Positions 19,027-28,400 of a stretch of 64,000 nucleotides of DNA are shown in pieces; position 1 is the stretch's first letter, and each line of letters begins with the position of its first letter. The stretch is from Gemmatimonadota bacterium. GTDB taxonomy: Bacteria; Latescibacterota; UBA2968; GCA-2709665. Location: the NCBI GenBank assembly GCA_028873695.1, contig JAPPNU010000008.1:233299-297298 (forward strand), read 5' to 3'. The notes under the pieces are model-generated. The model saw only the letters and a list, made by a program, of their open reading frames with translations. It made no database searches and was not told the origin of the DNA. Made by a program: the position numbers and the translations under genes.

Positions 19027-19178
19027 TGTCCTGTCTCGCTTCCTTATTTGGGGGTTTCCTGGCCCTGCGAGTCCTGTAATTGAATGAAAAAATACCGGGG
19101 GTCCGGAACTGCGGACGGCCCCGCTGCGTATACCAGGAACAACGGTGATGAGCCCGATATTTGACTCTAAGATGCTTA

Positions 19179-19207
19179 AAAATAAGATCTTTATTGAATA
19201 AAGTCAA
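19179..19207 (-). promoter_or_regulatory. Sigma70-type promoter for greA
   Basis: On the minus strand: -35 TTGACT (19207-19202), 17-base spacer, -10 TATTTT (19184-19179). It is in an AT-rich segment and implies a 5' UTR of about 145 nt before greA. Confidence 0.7.
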
Positions 19208-19234
19208 GATCAAATGGTTCCTGGCGGGTTCGGT

Positions 19235-19263
19235 TTGACATCTTCGACTGAGGTGCGTATACT
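19235..19263 (+). promoter_or_regulatory. Sigma70-type promoter for the DHDPS-family gene
   Basis: -35 TTGACA (19235-19240), spacer of 17 bases, -10 TATACT (19258-19263): near consensus. It lies about 57 bases before the chosen start codon. Its -35 faces the greA -35 with 27 bases between, so one regulator could affect both. Confidence 0.8.
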
Positions 19264-19319
19264 ATACGCTTGGCGCAGCCTTTTCCGGGAAGATGCCGGG
19301 AATCCTTGTGGGGGCGGGA

Positions 19320-20210
19320 ATGGACAGCACGTTTGTGCGCGGGCTGATTCCTGCGCTTGTCACTCCGATGACCCGCGACGAAGCGCTGGATGAAGCGGGC
19401 CTTGAACGCCTGCTGAACTACGTCATCGCCGCGGGGGCCCACGGCGTATTCGCGGGGGGAACCGCAGGGGAGCCCTGGGCGCTGAGCATGGAAGAGAAGA
19501 CCAGGCTCTACGAGTGGACCGTGGGTTATACGGCGGGGCGAGTTCCGGTCTATGCGGGAACGGCGGCGAATTGTACAGCCGAGGCCGTGCGGCTGGCGGA
19601 AGCGGCGCAGGAGGCGGGGGCGGATTGTCTTTCCGTGCTGACGCCCTTTTTCATTACGCCGGGTCCGGAGGAGATGTTCAGCCACTTTGCGGCGATCGCC
19701 CGTGCCGTGGACCTTCCCGTACTCTTGTACGATCTCCCTGCGAGAACGGGAAACAGCCTTTCGGTCAATCTTGTCCTGCGGCTGGCGGAGACATTCGGCA
19801 ATATCGTCGGAATCAAGGAAAGTTCGGGCGATTTTTCACAGACGCTCGAATACCTGCGGCTTGCTCCCGGAGATTTTCGCGTAATTATGGGTCGGGATAC
19901 GCTGATTTACGCCGCCCTCGTCCACGGCGCCGCGGGTGCAATCGCGGCAAGCGCCAACGTCGCGCCCGAACTGGGCGTTGGCATTTACGAGCGGTACATG
20001 GCCGGAGACGCAGGCAGCGCGCTGGATTATCAGAAGCGGCTTGCGCCGCTTCGCACAGCGTTTTCGCTGGGAACCCATCCCGCCATGCTCAAGGCCGGCG
20101 CGGACCTCGTCTGCGGTGCGGGCGGACCGCCACGCCGGCCTGTGTGCCGATTGTCCGGAAGCGATCTGCGCCAGTTGAAAGAAGTGCTTGCGAAGATGGG
20201 AAAGCTGTAA
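19320..20210 (+). CDS. Dihydrodipicolinate synthase / N-acetylneuraminate lyase family protein
   Basis: Class I aldolase of 296 residues. The Schiff-base lysine is K166 (GIKESSGD) and the catalytic tyrosine Y137 (LLYDLPARTGNS). The substrate-binding motif GTTGE of DapA is here GTAGE (residues 47-51), so the second threonine is lost, and the PYYN-type motif reads PFFIT. That argues for a relative (sugar-acid aldolase or dehydratase) rather than lysine biosynthesis, although DapA cannot be excluded. ATG 19320 is preceded by GGGGGCGGGAA; an in-frame ATG at 19293 is possible. Neighbours give no pathway context. It has its own strong promoter. Confidence 0.88.
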   Translation: MDSTFVRGLIPALVTPMTRDEALDEAGLERLLNYVIAAGAHGVFAGGTAGEPWALSMEEKTRLYEWTVGYTAGRVPVYAGTAANCTAEAVRLAEAAQEAGADCLSVLTPFFITPGPEEMFSHFAAIARAVDLPVLLYDLPARTGNSLSVNLVLRLAETFGNIVGIKESSGDFSQTLEYLRLAPGDFRVIMGRDTLIYAALVHGAAGAIAASANVAPELGVGIYERYMAGDAGSALDYQKRLAPLRTAFSLGTHPAMLKAGADLVCGAGGPPRRPVCRLSGSDLRQLKEVLAKMGKL

Positions 20211-20367
20211 TCCTCTCTCGCGGGTTGAATGACTTCGAAGGCCGCAGACCCGAACGCGTTAGACAAAAGACAACGGTCGGATCGGCCGCAGAAAGGCAAA
20301 AAAAACACGGTAGGGACCGGCACGAAACGGGGAATTGACGTCCTTCATCAGGATGATATCTCCGTTC

Positions 20368-20489
20368 ACGTCCAGTGACCTGATATGTTTCCTGGTAAAC
20401 CGCAGTTTAGTCGCCTCAATCAGTTTGCGCTTAAACGATTCTAACGTCTCCGAAAAATGACGAATCAAGGTTTAGGGAGCCGCGGAACG
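20368..20489 (+). promoter_or_regulatory. Leader shared with the FAH-family gene, copy 1 (upstream of adenylate kinase)
   Basis: This ~120 base stretch aligns with 55797-55912 up to the ribosome-binding site. Shared blocks include ACGTCCA, CCTGGTAA, TCGCCT and, best, GACGAATCAAGGTTTAGGGAG against TACGAATCAAGGTTAAAGGAG. It could be a conserved 5' UTR, promoter region or a dispersed element. No known riboswitch was recognised. Confidence 0.55.
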
Positions 20490-21101
20490 ATGGATCGACG
20501 GGAAAAACATCGGACAATTCTGGTCGTCGGCGCGCCCGGATCCGGCAAGGGCACTCAGGGAAGAATACTGGGGAACATTCCGGGATTCCACCATTTGGCC
20601 TGCGGGGACGTATTCAGGTCTCTGGATCCCGGCAGTGAACTGGGCAAGATCTTCCTGGACTACTCGGGCCGGGGCAGGCTGGTGCCGGACCAGTTCACCG
20701 TTCAACTCTGGCTGGACCACATCCGCGGCGCCATTCACAACGGCGGTTTCAGACCGGACGAGGAAGTGCTCGTTCTCGACGGTATTCCACGCAATTTACG
20801 TCAGGCCGAGATGATGGCGGACTATATCGATCTCAATCTGCTCATCTATCTGGATACGGCCGATGACAACGTACTGGTTGAACGGGCGCTGCGACGGGCG
20901 CTCCGGGAGAACCGGCTCGACGATGCCAGCGAGGCGGTCATAAGGCGGCGACTGCGGGAATTCGAACGGGAAACCGCCCCTCTGCTGGAATATTATCCGG
21001 CGGAGGTGATCCGCAGGGTCGACGGAGAACAGAAGCCTGTAGACGTTTTGCACGATGTGATAGGAATCATCCAGAAAGCCGATGCCGTAGCGGATATCTG
21101 A
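20490..21101 (+). CDS. adk: Adenylate kinase-like nucleoside monophosphate kinase, short-LID form
   Basis: Transfers phosphate between ATP and a nucleoside monophosphate, most likely AMP. It is 203 residues from ATG 20490; an ATG at 20457 is also in frame. The P-loop is GAPGSGKGTQ, the NMP-binding segment has ACGDVFR and DGIPRN (in place of the common DGFPR). The LID is reduced: ALRENRLDDASEAVIRRRL joins directly to the FERETAPLLEYY segment, with no zinc-type insert. In many bacteria adk lies between secY and rpmJ; it is missing there and this copy stands alone. Family clear, substrate likely but inferred. A good terminator follows. Confidence 0.85.
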   Translation: MDRREKHRTILVVGAPGSGKGTQGRILGNIPGFHHLACGDVFRSLDPGSELGKIFLDYSGRGRLVPDQFTVQLWLDHIRGAIHNGGFRPDEEVLVLDGIPRNLRQAEMMADYIDLNLLIYLDTADDNVLVERALRRALRENRLDDASEAVIRRRLREFERETAPLLEYYPAEVIRRVDGEQKPVDVLHDVIGIIQKADAVADI

Positions 21102-21128
21102 AAACCGCAACGCACGTGGTTGGAGGAC

Positions 21129-21161
21129 GGTCGCCCGTATTCGGGCGGCCTTCGGTTTTTT
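21129..21161 (+). terminator. Rho-independent terminator after adenylate kinase
   Basis: Nine-base stem GGTCGCCCG / CGGGCGGCC (one G-T pair) with loop TATT, followed within five bases by TTTTTT. It lies 28 bases after the adk stop. Confidence 0.8.
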
Positions 21162-21292
21162 CGGGGCAAAAGAAGGTGGAATCGCAGCGTTGAGGTCCAG
21201 GGGGTCGGCGCGCTCCGGACGATCGGCAAAAGTGCGGCGCCGGGCCGTTCGATCGGGGTCGGTCCGGTCCTTAAGCAGGAGTATTTGCAGGC

Positions 21293-24200
21293 ATGTTCAG
21301 AATACAGATCGTACTGGTTCTGCTGCTGGTCTTTCCGCCGAGCGTGGAAACGGCGCCGGTAATGGATTGGACGGTGTACCAGTACAGGGACGGGCTCGCC
21401 CACAACGTCGTAACGTCCGTCGTGCAGGCGAGAGACGGCGCGATGTGGTTTGCCACGCGCGGAGGCATTTCCCGATATGACGGCCAGTCCTGGCGGACCT
21501 ACCGTGAAGAAAGCGGATTGCCGGATAACGGCTTCAGCGGGTTGTTCGAGGCTGAGAACGGTACGCTTTGGGCGACCGGGGGCTTCGGGTTTCGCGGGCG
21601 GCAGGGACACCGCATCGCCCGTCTGGCAGACGACCGGTGGGAGCCCGTCATGTTGCCTGAAACCCTGGAGGGCGTCGACGTCGGCCCGATTGTCGGCGTC
21701 GCCGGAGGCGGCCTCTGTTTCGCCACGGCAGGGTTGGGCATACTCCACTACGCCGATGAGGAATGGAAGACAATCGACGAAGCGGACGGACTGGCGTCCA
21801 ACTACGTGCAATGTCTGCTGCGGTCTAAAGACGGCGCGGTGTGGGCGGCGTACGCGGGGCGGCGTCCGGGCGTGCCGTTTTCGTTACGTTCGGGGCGCCG
21901 GCGCGCCGGGGGCATGAGCCGGTTCGATCCGGCGAAAAAAGCATGGGCTGAGGTCGCACCACCCGGCGAATTTGCCCGCGGAGCCGTGACGGCGATGGCT
22001 CAGGCGGTCGACGGGGCCGTCTGGCTGGGTACTGAAAACCACGGCATTTTGCGTTACGACGGTGCAGGTTGGCAGGTGTATGACGCGGGCGACGGAATGC
22101 CCGCGGACCGGGTGCTTTCCGTCGCGTCGGCGCCGGACGGATCGATATGGGTCGGAACCGTCGGTGGCGCCGTACGATTCACGGCATCGGAGGGCGCATC
22201 GGCGGCAGACGGCCGCTGGCGGGTCCGGCAGGTGTTTACGGAAGACAACGGCCTCCCCAACAATCTTGTAACGTCTGTCTGCGTAAGCAATGACGGCGCG
22301 GTGTGGTTGGGAACGGCATGGGGCGTTGCGCGATACGGCGCGACAAACTGGGAGCACCACAGCCGTTGGGCGGGCGCGTCCGACCGGGGCGGAGTCGCCC
22401 TCGAACGTACCGAGGATGGACGTCTGTGGGCGGCAACGGGAGAACGGGTCTACGAATTCGACGGCGCCAACTGGATCGAAGCGTACCGGATCCGCGCCGC
22501 GAGCGGTCGGCGCAGGGCCGGCCGGATCGTGGCGTTGAGCGAAGGAACGGGCGGCACGCTTTGGGCCGCCGTACATCGAAGCGTAATGCGGTTCGACGGG
22601 GCCAACTGGAAGGAATTCGTTCTGCCCGTGTCGGGTCCGGGTTCCCGGATTCTCTCTATTTTTCCCGCGCGCACCGGCGGCGTGTGGGCCGGCGCCGGCG
22701 CCGGACTGTTTCGATTCGACGGTGACGAATGGACTCGACATGCGCCGGAAGGTACGCGGGGCGTGAGCGCCGTATACGAGTCAGACGATGGCGTACTCTG
22801 GTATGGCGCCAATGGCGGAATCGTTAAGGAGAAAGACGGCGGACGCGAGGTTTTCAACACGGCCGCCGGATTGCCGGGCGAGCCGGTTGTCGCGCTTGGG
22901 GAGGCGTTGGGCGCCGTCTGGGCCGCGACGCGCTTCACCGGGATGTTTCGATACGACCGGGGTGAGTGGCAGCCCGTGCCAACGGGAGACCAGACCGTCT
23001 TCGGCGGGGCGCATCGTCTGTTCGTGGATGACGAAGGCATACTCTGGCTGGCCACGCTTGTTATCGGTGCGGTACATACCGACGGCGTGACCTGGACGCG
23101 CTACACGACGCGCAACGGCCTTCCGGGCGCCAGGGTGTGGGACGTGGCGCAGGACCGGCGGGGAAGGTTCTGGTTTGCGACGGATAAGGGTCTGGGACGT
23201 TATACGCCGGACACGGATGCGCCCGAAACCAGGCTCTCCATGCCGTCCACGGAGGTGGCTCCCTACCAGAGCGTTCTGTTCAAATTCTCCGGTCAGGATG
23301 CGTGGAAGCAGACGCCGCCGCAGGAACTGAAATACGCCTGGCGGGTGGACGGCGGCGACTGGTCCACGTTTACGAGCGAAGATCAGGCGTTCGTGGGCAG
23401 GATGGTACCGGGTCCACACACCTTCGAAGTGCGCGCGATGGACCGTGGATTCAACGTGGATGCGACCCCGGCTCGCCACATTTTCGTGGTTCTCGCGCCG
23501 GTCTGGCAGCGGCCATGGTTCGTGGCGCTCAGCGTATTCTCGATCGTAGCCCTTTGCGTATCGTCCGGGTACGCGCTGCACCGGCATCGGCGGTGGCGGG
23601 AGGCTCAGGCGCGACAGATTCACGAGTTGGAGTCGGAGCTGGAGGAGGCGCACAGGATGCAGATGGGGCTTCTGCCGACGGTCCCGATCCGGACCGACGC
23701 CTTTGAAATCGCGGGGGTCTGCGCGCCCGCAAACCACGTTGGCGGCGATTATTTCGATTATTTCTGGCTGGACGAAGCGCGGCGGAAGCTGGGCTTCGGC
23801 GCGGCGGACGTTTCGGGAAAGGCGATGGAGGCGGCTGTTCGGGCGATGCAGCTGAGCGGCATCTTCCGATACGAATTTCGAGGTAAAAGGCCGCTGAACG
23901 AGGTCGCGACGCGGCTGGATGAAGATTTGAGGGAGCAGATGGACGAGGCCAGCTTTGTCACCTGCTGCCTTGGCACGCTCGATCTCGAGGCACAGCGCGT
24001 ACAACTCATCAATGCCGCGCATCCCTTCCCGTACCACTATTGCGCCAGAACCCGGGAATTGCGGGAGATTCAATTGCCGTCCATACCGCTGGGCATGGTA
24101 TTGCCGCCCGGAAGTCCGGGCGGGCGCGCCGAAGCCACCATCCGGGTCGCGCCGGACGACTTGCTGGTATTCTACAGCGATGGCGTGACCGACATGAGAA

Positions 24201-24391
24201 ATGCAACAGGAGAGTTTTATGAGACCGACCGGCTGGAACAAGCCGTCCGGGCGCACATCCGGGCGAGCGCCGCGGATCTGGTCTCGATGGTCCTCGAAGA
24301 CGTTTACCGGTTCAAGGGTGACGCACCCCAGACGGACGATATCACGCTTCTGGTCATTCGAATGCTCGAGCGCGGCCGTACGGGCGCGTGA
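21293..24391 (+). CDS. Sensor: beta-propeller repeats, Y_Y_Y domain, TM segment, SpoIIE-type PP2C phosphatase
   Basis: It is 1032 residues. A signal peptide (MFRIQIVLVLLLVFPP) precedes about a dozen two-component-type propeller repeats of the pattern DG..W.GT..G..RYDG..W, for example ISRYDGQSWRTY and DGAVWLGTENHGILRYDG. A Y_Y_Y domain (LKYAWRVDGGDWSTFTSED) follows at about 680-735, then a membrane helix at about 741-762 and a short coiled coil. The cytoplasmic part is a SpoIIE/RsbU phosphatase: HRMQMGLLPTVP, VGGDYFDYFWLD, ADVSGKAMEAAVRAMQLSG, VFYSDGVTDMRNA and QTDDITLLVI, with metal-binding aspartates in place. So an extracellular sensor drives a phosphatase, probably acting on an anti-sigma antagonist; no partner is adjacent. 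Confidence 0.93.
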   Translation: MFRIQIVLVLLLVFPPSVETAPVMDWTVYQYRDGLAHNVVTSVVQARDGAMWFATRGGISRYDGQSWRTYREESGLPDNGFSGLFEAENGTLWATGGFGFRGRQGHRIARLADDRWEPVMLPETLEGVDVGPIVGVAGGGLCFATAGLGILHYADEEWKTIDEADGLASNYVQCLLRSKDGAVWAAYAGRRPGVPFSLRSGRRRAGGMSRFDPAKKAWAEVAPPGEFARGAVTAMAQAVDGAVWLGTENHGILRYDGAGWQVYDAGDGMPADRVLSVASAPDGSIWVGTVGGAVRFTASEGASAADGRWRVRQVFTEDNGLPNNLVTSVCVSNDGAVWLGTAWGVARYGATNWEHHSRWAGASDRGGVALERTEDGRLWAATGERVYEFDGANWIEAYRIRAASGRRRAGRIVALSEGTGGTLWAAVHRSVMRFDGANWKEFVLPVSGPGSRILSIFPARTGGVWAGAGAGLFRFDGDEWTRHAPEGTRGVSAVYESDDGVLWYGANGGIVKEKDGGREVFNTAAGLPGEPVVALGEALGAVWAATRFTGMFRYDRGEWQPVPTGDQTVFGGAHRLFVDDEGILWLATLVIGAVHTDGVTWTRYTTRNGLPGARVWDVAQDRRGRFWFATDKGLGRYTPDTDAPETRLSMPSTEVAPYQSVLFKFSGQDAWKQTPPQELKYAWRVDGGDWSTFTSEDQAFVGRMVPGPHTFEVRAMDRGFNVDATPARHIFVVLAPVWQRPWFVALSVFSIVALCVSSGYALHRHRRWREAQARQIHELESELEEAHRMQMGLLPTVPIRTDAFEIAGVCAPANHVGGDYFDYFWLDEARRKLGFGAADVSGKAMEAAVRAMQLSGIFRYEFRGKRPLNEVATRLDEDLREQMDEASFVTCCLGTLDLEAQRVQLINAAHPFPYHYCARTRELREIQLPSIPLGMVLPPGSPGGRAEATIRVAPDDLLVFYSDGVTDMRNATGEFYETDRLEQAVRAHIRASAADLVSMVLEDVYRFKGDAPQTDDITLLVIRMLERGRTGA

Positions 24392-24443
24392 CGTGTTCGT
24401 TCCGGGACGGTTACCCGCCGCCCTTCCGCAAATGGACCGGGTG

Positions 24444-25322
24444 TCATCGCCGCTCGTTCGCCCGCACGGGACCGGATCCGGCAGCATCCCTCTCCGCGGA
24501 TTCCACCGTCTGGGCGATCAGCGTAGCAATGGTCATAGGCCCCACGCCCCCCGGCACAGGGGTGTAAGCCGCACAGCGGTGAACGACCGCGGAAAGTTCC
24601 ACGTCTCCGACGGGGCCCGGATGGTAGCCTGCGTCGATGACCACGGCGTTGTCCGCGATCCAGTCGGCCCTGATGAATTCCCGCCTTCCTACGGCGCCGA
24701 CGACAACGTCGGCCGCCCGCACAATATCCGGAAGGTTCCGGGTTCTGGAATGACAGACGGTCACGGTGGCGTTCGCGTTCAACAGCATCATGGCCATCGG
24801 TTTACCCAGAATCGGGCTTCTGCCCACCACCACGGCGGTTCTGCCCTCCAGCGGAATCCGGTAATGCGACAGGAGCCTCATGATGCCCGCCGGCGTCGCT
24901 GCCCCGTAGGCAGGAGCGCCCATCGCCATCAGCCCGAAGCCGTGCGCCGTGACGCCATCCACGTCCTTCCCGGTCGAGATCCGGTCGAAGCACGCCCGCT
25001 CGTCGACGTGGTCCGGAACCGGGTGCTGCAGGAGGATTCCGTGCACGCGAGGATCGGCGTTGAGCTCGTCGATCCGGGCAAGGAGTTCGTCTGTGGTGGT
25101 TTCTTCAGGCAGCAGCACCCTCAATGAATCCATGCCCACCCGTTTGCAGGCGTTTCTCTTCATTCGCACGTAGGTGGCCGACGCGGGGTCGTTTCCAACC
25201 AGAATCGTGGCAAGGACGGGGATCCGCCCGCCTGCGCCTGCCGTGATGCCCGCCACCCGGTGCTTCAGTTCATCCTCAATCTGCCTGGAAAGCATTCTGC
25301 CGTCCAGAACCGTTGCAGTCAT
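24444..25322 (-). CDS. folD: Methylenetetrahydrofolate dehydrogenase / cyclohydrolase FolD
   Basis: Bifunctional enzyme interconverting 5,10-methylene- and 10-formyl-tetrahydrofolate. It is 292 residues from ATG 25322, after a GGGAGG site. Catalytic region: [16 protein letters not shown] with the YxxxK motif; substrate site [17 protein letters not shown] site [14 protein letters not shown] and the C-terminal [17 protein letters not shown]. It is the third gene of a minus-strand group with a HAD phosphatase and purL, so one-carbon supply and purine synthesis sit together. Confidence 0.97.
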   Translation of the reverse strand: MTATVLDGRMLSRQIEDELKHRVAGITAGAGGRIPVLATILVGNDPASATYVRMKRNACKRVGMDSLRVLLPEETTTDELLARIDELNADPRVHGILLQHPVPDHVDERACFDRISTGKDVDGVTAHGFGLMAMGAPAYGAATPAGIMRLLSHYRIPLEGRTAVVVGRSPILGKPMAMMLLNANATVTVCHSRTRNLPDIVRAADVVVGAVGRREFIRADWIADNAVVIDAGYHPGPVGDVELSAVVHRCAAYTPVPGGVGPMTIATLIAQTVESAERDAAGSGPVRANERR

Positions 25323-25430
25323 CGCGCCTCCCGATCTGTGGTGCGTCCGGACGCCCATACCGCGTCTTCGGGACCGACCACGGGGATTGCAGGCGAATGC
25401 CCGTTCGCCGCGGGTGACGCCCACGGACCT

Positions 25431-28400
25431 TCACCGCGTTTCTTCGCACCATTCCCGGGCGTTCTGGAAGAGCCGCAGCCAGGGCGAGGCGTTCAGGCGG
25501 TGCTTCCACGTTTCCGGCATCCAGCCCCATTGCCATTTCAGGAACGTCCGCTCGGGATGCGGCATCATCGCCAGGTGGCGCCCGTCGGGAGAACACAGGG
25601 CGGCGATGCCGTGGGGAGAGCCGTTGGGGTTGAACGGATAGGCCTCGCTGATGTGATTCCCGTCGTCGACGTAGCGGATTGGCGCCAGGCTGTTCTGAAT
25701 GACCCTGTCCAGAATGCCGGGGCCGGGAAAATGGATCCGGCCCTCACCGTGGGCAACCCATATGCCCAGGGACGCCCCCGCCATGTTCCTGAGCATCACG
25801 GCCGGACTTTCCTGGACCTGCACCGTAACGAAGCGTGATTCGAAACGCCCCGAAGTATTCTGGACAAAACGCGGCTGAATTTCGGTCTCGTTTGCCTGCC
25901 AGGGCACCCACCCGAGCAGGGCCATCAACTGGCAGCCGTTGCAGACCCCCAGACTGAATGTGTCAGGGCGTTCGAAGAACGACTGAAACTGGTCCCGCAG
26001 ACCCGGATTGAACCGGATGACCCCCGCCCAACCCTTGGCGGAATCGAGGACGTCCGCATAGCTGAACCCGCCCACAAAGGCGATGCCGCGAAAACCGTCC
26101 AGGCGAAGCCGGTCGGCCTGAAGATCGGACATGGTCACGTCCCAGGGTTCCATGCCCGCCGCGTGGAACGCAGAGGCCATCTCGCGGTCGCCGTTGCTGC
26201 CTTCCTCGCGGACGACGGCAACCGGGATCTTTGTCCGGGACGCGAGTATTTCCGGCGCGGTCGGCGAAGGCGTGAAAGGAAGCGTATACGCGGGTGTCTT
26301 GCGCCGGCTCAGCGACAGCCGCTCCTGTTCCACGCACCGGGGGTTTGCCTGGATCCTTTCGAGACGGTAGCTCGTTTCCTCCCACAGGTCTCGCAGATTG
26401 GCCACTTCGTCGCCCAGAACGCTCCGACCGTTAACGGCGATCCGAACGGACGTGTCCGCCGTGGTATTGCCAATGGGAATGCAGGGCACGTCTGCAGCAT
26501 TGAGGATCCGGAGAACGTGGGGTAATCCGGAGGCGTGTACTTCGAATACCAGACCCATCTCCTCGGCGAACAGCGAAGGGATCGGGTCTGAAGTCGTCGG
26601 TAGATCGACGTCGATGCCGCAATTTCCGGCAAAGGCCATTTCCAGCAGGCAGGTGACGACACCGCCGTCGCTCCGGTCGTGACCCGCGGCCACGCTGCCT
26701 TCGGCGATGAGTTGCTGCATGGCATTGAACGCGCGTTTCAGCAGGCCGGGGTCGTCCACGTCGGGCGGCGTGTCGCCGATCTGACTGTACACCTGGGCCA
26801 GGGCAGAGCCGCCCAGGCGGGTCCTTCCGCCGGACAGGTCGACGAAGAGCAGGCGGCCCTCATCAGGGTGTTTGAGATCGGGCGTGACAACCTGGGTGAC
26901 GTCCGGACAGGTGACGTAGGCTGAAACAACCAGGGCGCCCGGCGCGGTCACGGTCTCGTCGTCCCCGTCCGGCCCGGGCGCCAGCGCGGCCATGGAGAGA
27001 CTGTCTTTCCCGCCGTCGATGGCGATGCCCAGTTCGAGCATAATGTCCACCAGGGACCTGGCCGCATCGTACAGCGCGGCGCCTTCGCCCGGCAATTTTG
27101 CCGCCCACATCCAGTTTCCGGAGCATTTGACGTCTTCAAGCGCGCTTACCCTTGCCCACACCAGATTGGTCAGTGCCTCGCCGACGGTCATCCGCGCCAT
27201 CGCCCGTGGGTCCAGCAGGCCCACGACGGGCTGCTCCCCGATGGACGTGGCGGCGCCGGTTATGCCGAAATGGCTTTGCGCGATCACAGCCACGTCAGAA
27301 ACCGTGAGCTGAAGCGGACCCGCGCACTGCTGACGGGCAACCAGGCCCGTGACGCTCCGGTCGACCTTGTTCGTGAGAAAACGCTTGGAGCCAACCGACA
27401 CGAGTCGCAGCACTCTTTTCAGCGCGGACGCCACGGTGACGTCTTCAGGCAGACGGAGGGGCGCCAGTTCGGGCCGTTTGCGGTGCAGTTCGAAGTTCTT
27501 GCGGGGCATGTCGCCCAGCACTTTGTCCAGTTCCAGGTCGACCGGGGTGGTGTCATCGTTTTCATCGTAGAGGACGATTCTTCCGGTTCCGGTTACGTGT
27601 CCTACGAATGCCGCCTGTATCTTCTCCCGCCTGCACAGGGCCTTGAACGCAGCCTCGTGGATGGGATGCAGAAGCAGGGCGTCGTTTTCCTGGTATTCGG
27701 CGCCCCAGATCTCCAGCACGGAAAGTGACCGGTCGCCCACCGGCAGGTCGCGAACGCGAATGCGGGCGCCTTCCGGCGCTACGATTTCCTTGAGTACGTT
27801 GCAGTTTCCGCCCGCACCCTGGTCGTGGATGCTGACGATGGGGTTTGCTTCGCCCATTTCAACGCAGGCGCGGATGACGCGGTTTACTTTCTGCTCCATT
27901 TCCGCGTCGCCACGCTGTACGGCGTTGAAATCCAGTTCCGCCGTGTTCGCGCCCTGCACCATAGACGAAGCCGCCCCGCCTCCCATCCCGATGCGGTATG
28001 CCGGCCCTCCGAGCTTGACCACCCACATTTTCTTCTCGGGGCTTCCTTTTACGGTGTGACGGGCGTCGATCTGACCAATGCCCCCGGTGAACATGATGGG
28101 TTTGATCCATTCGCGGCGCTGACCGTTCGGCAGTCGCAGACCGAAGGCGCGCGTATAGCCCTGAATGAGCGGTTCGCCGAACTTGTTCCCGTAGTCCGAC
28201 GCGCCGTTACTGGCTTCTATCTCGATCCGGAGGGGGGACGCGAAATTGCCGGAATACCGGAATGCCTGGTCCTCCCAGGGCATCTCGTAGCCGGGTATGC
28301 GGAGATTGCCCACACAGTAGGCCGCGGTACCGGCGACGACCAGCGAGCCACGACCGGCGGCATGCACGTCCCGGATACGGCCGCCGGTACCGGTTTCAGC

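Noticed and set aside
20259..20468. 69-codon minus-strand frame that reads protein-like
   Set aside because: It overlaps the shared leader, has no clear ribosome-binding site, and the second leader copy has several stops in the same frame. A non-coding explanation fits both.
22781..24487. 568-codon open frame on the minus strand
   Set aside because: Antisense to the sensor phosphatase; rich in Arg, Pro and His with no domain pattern.
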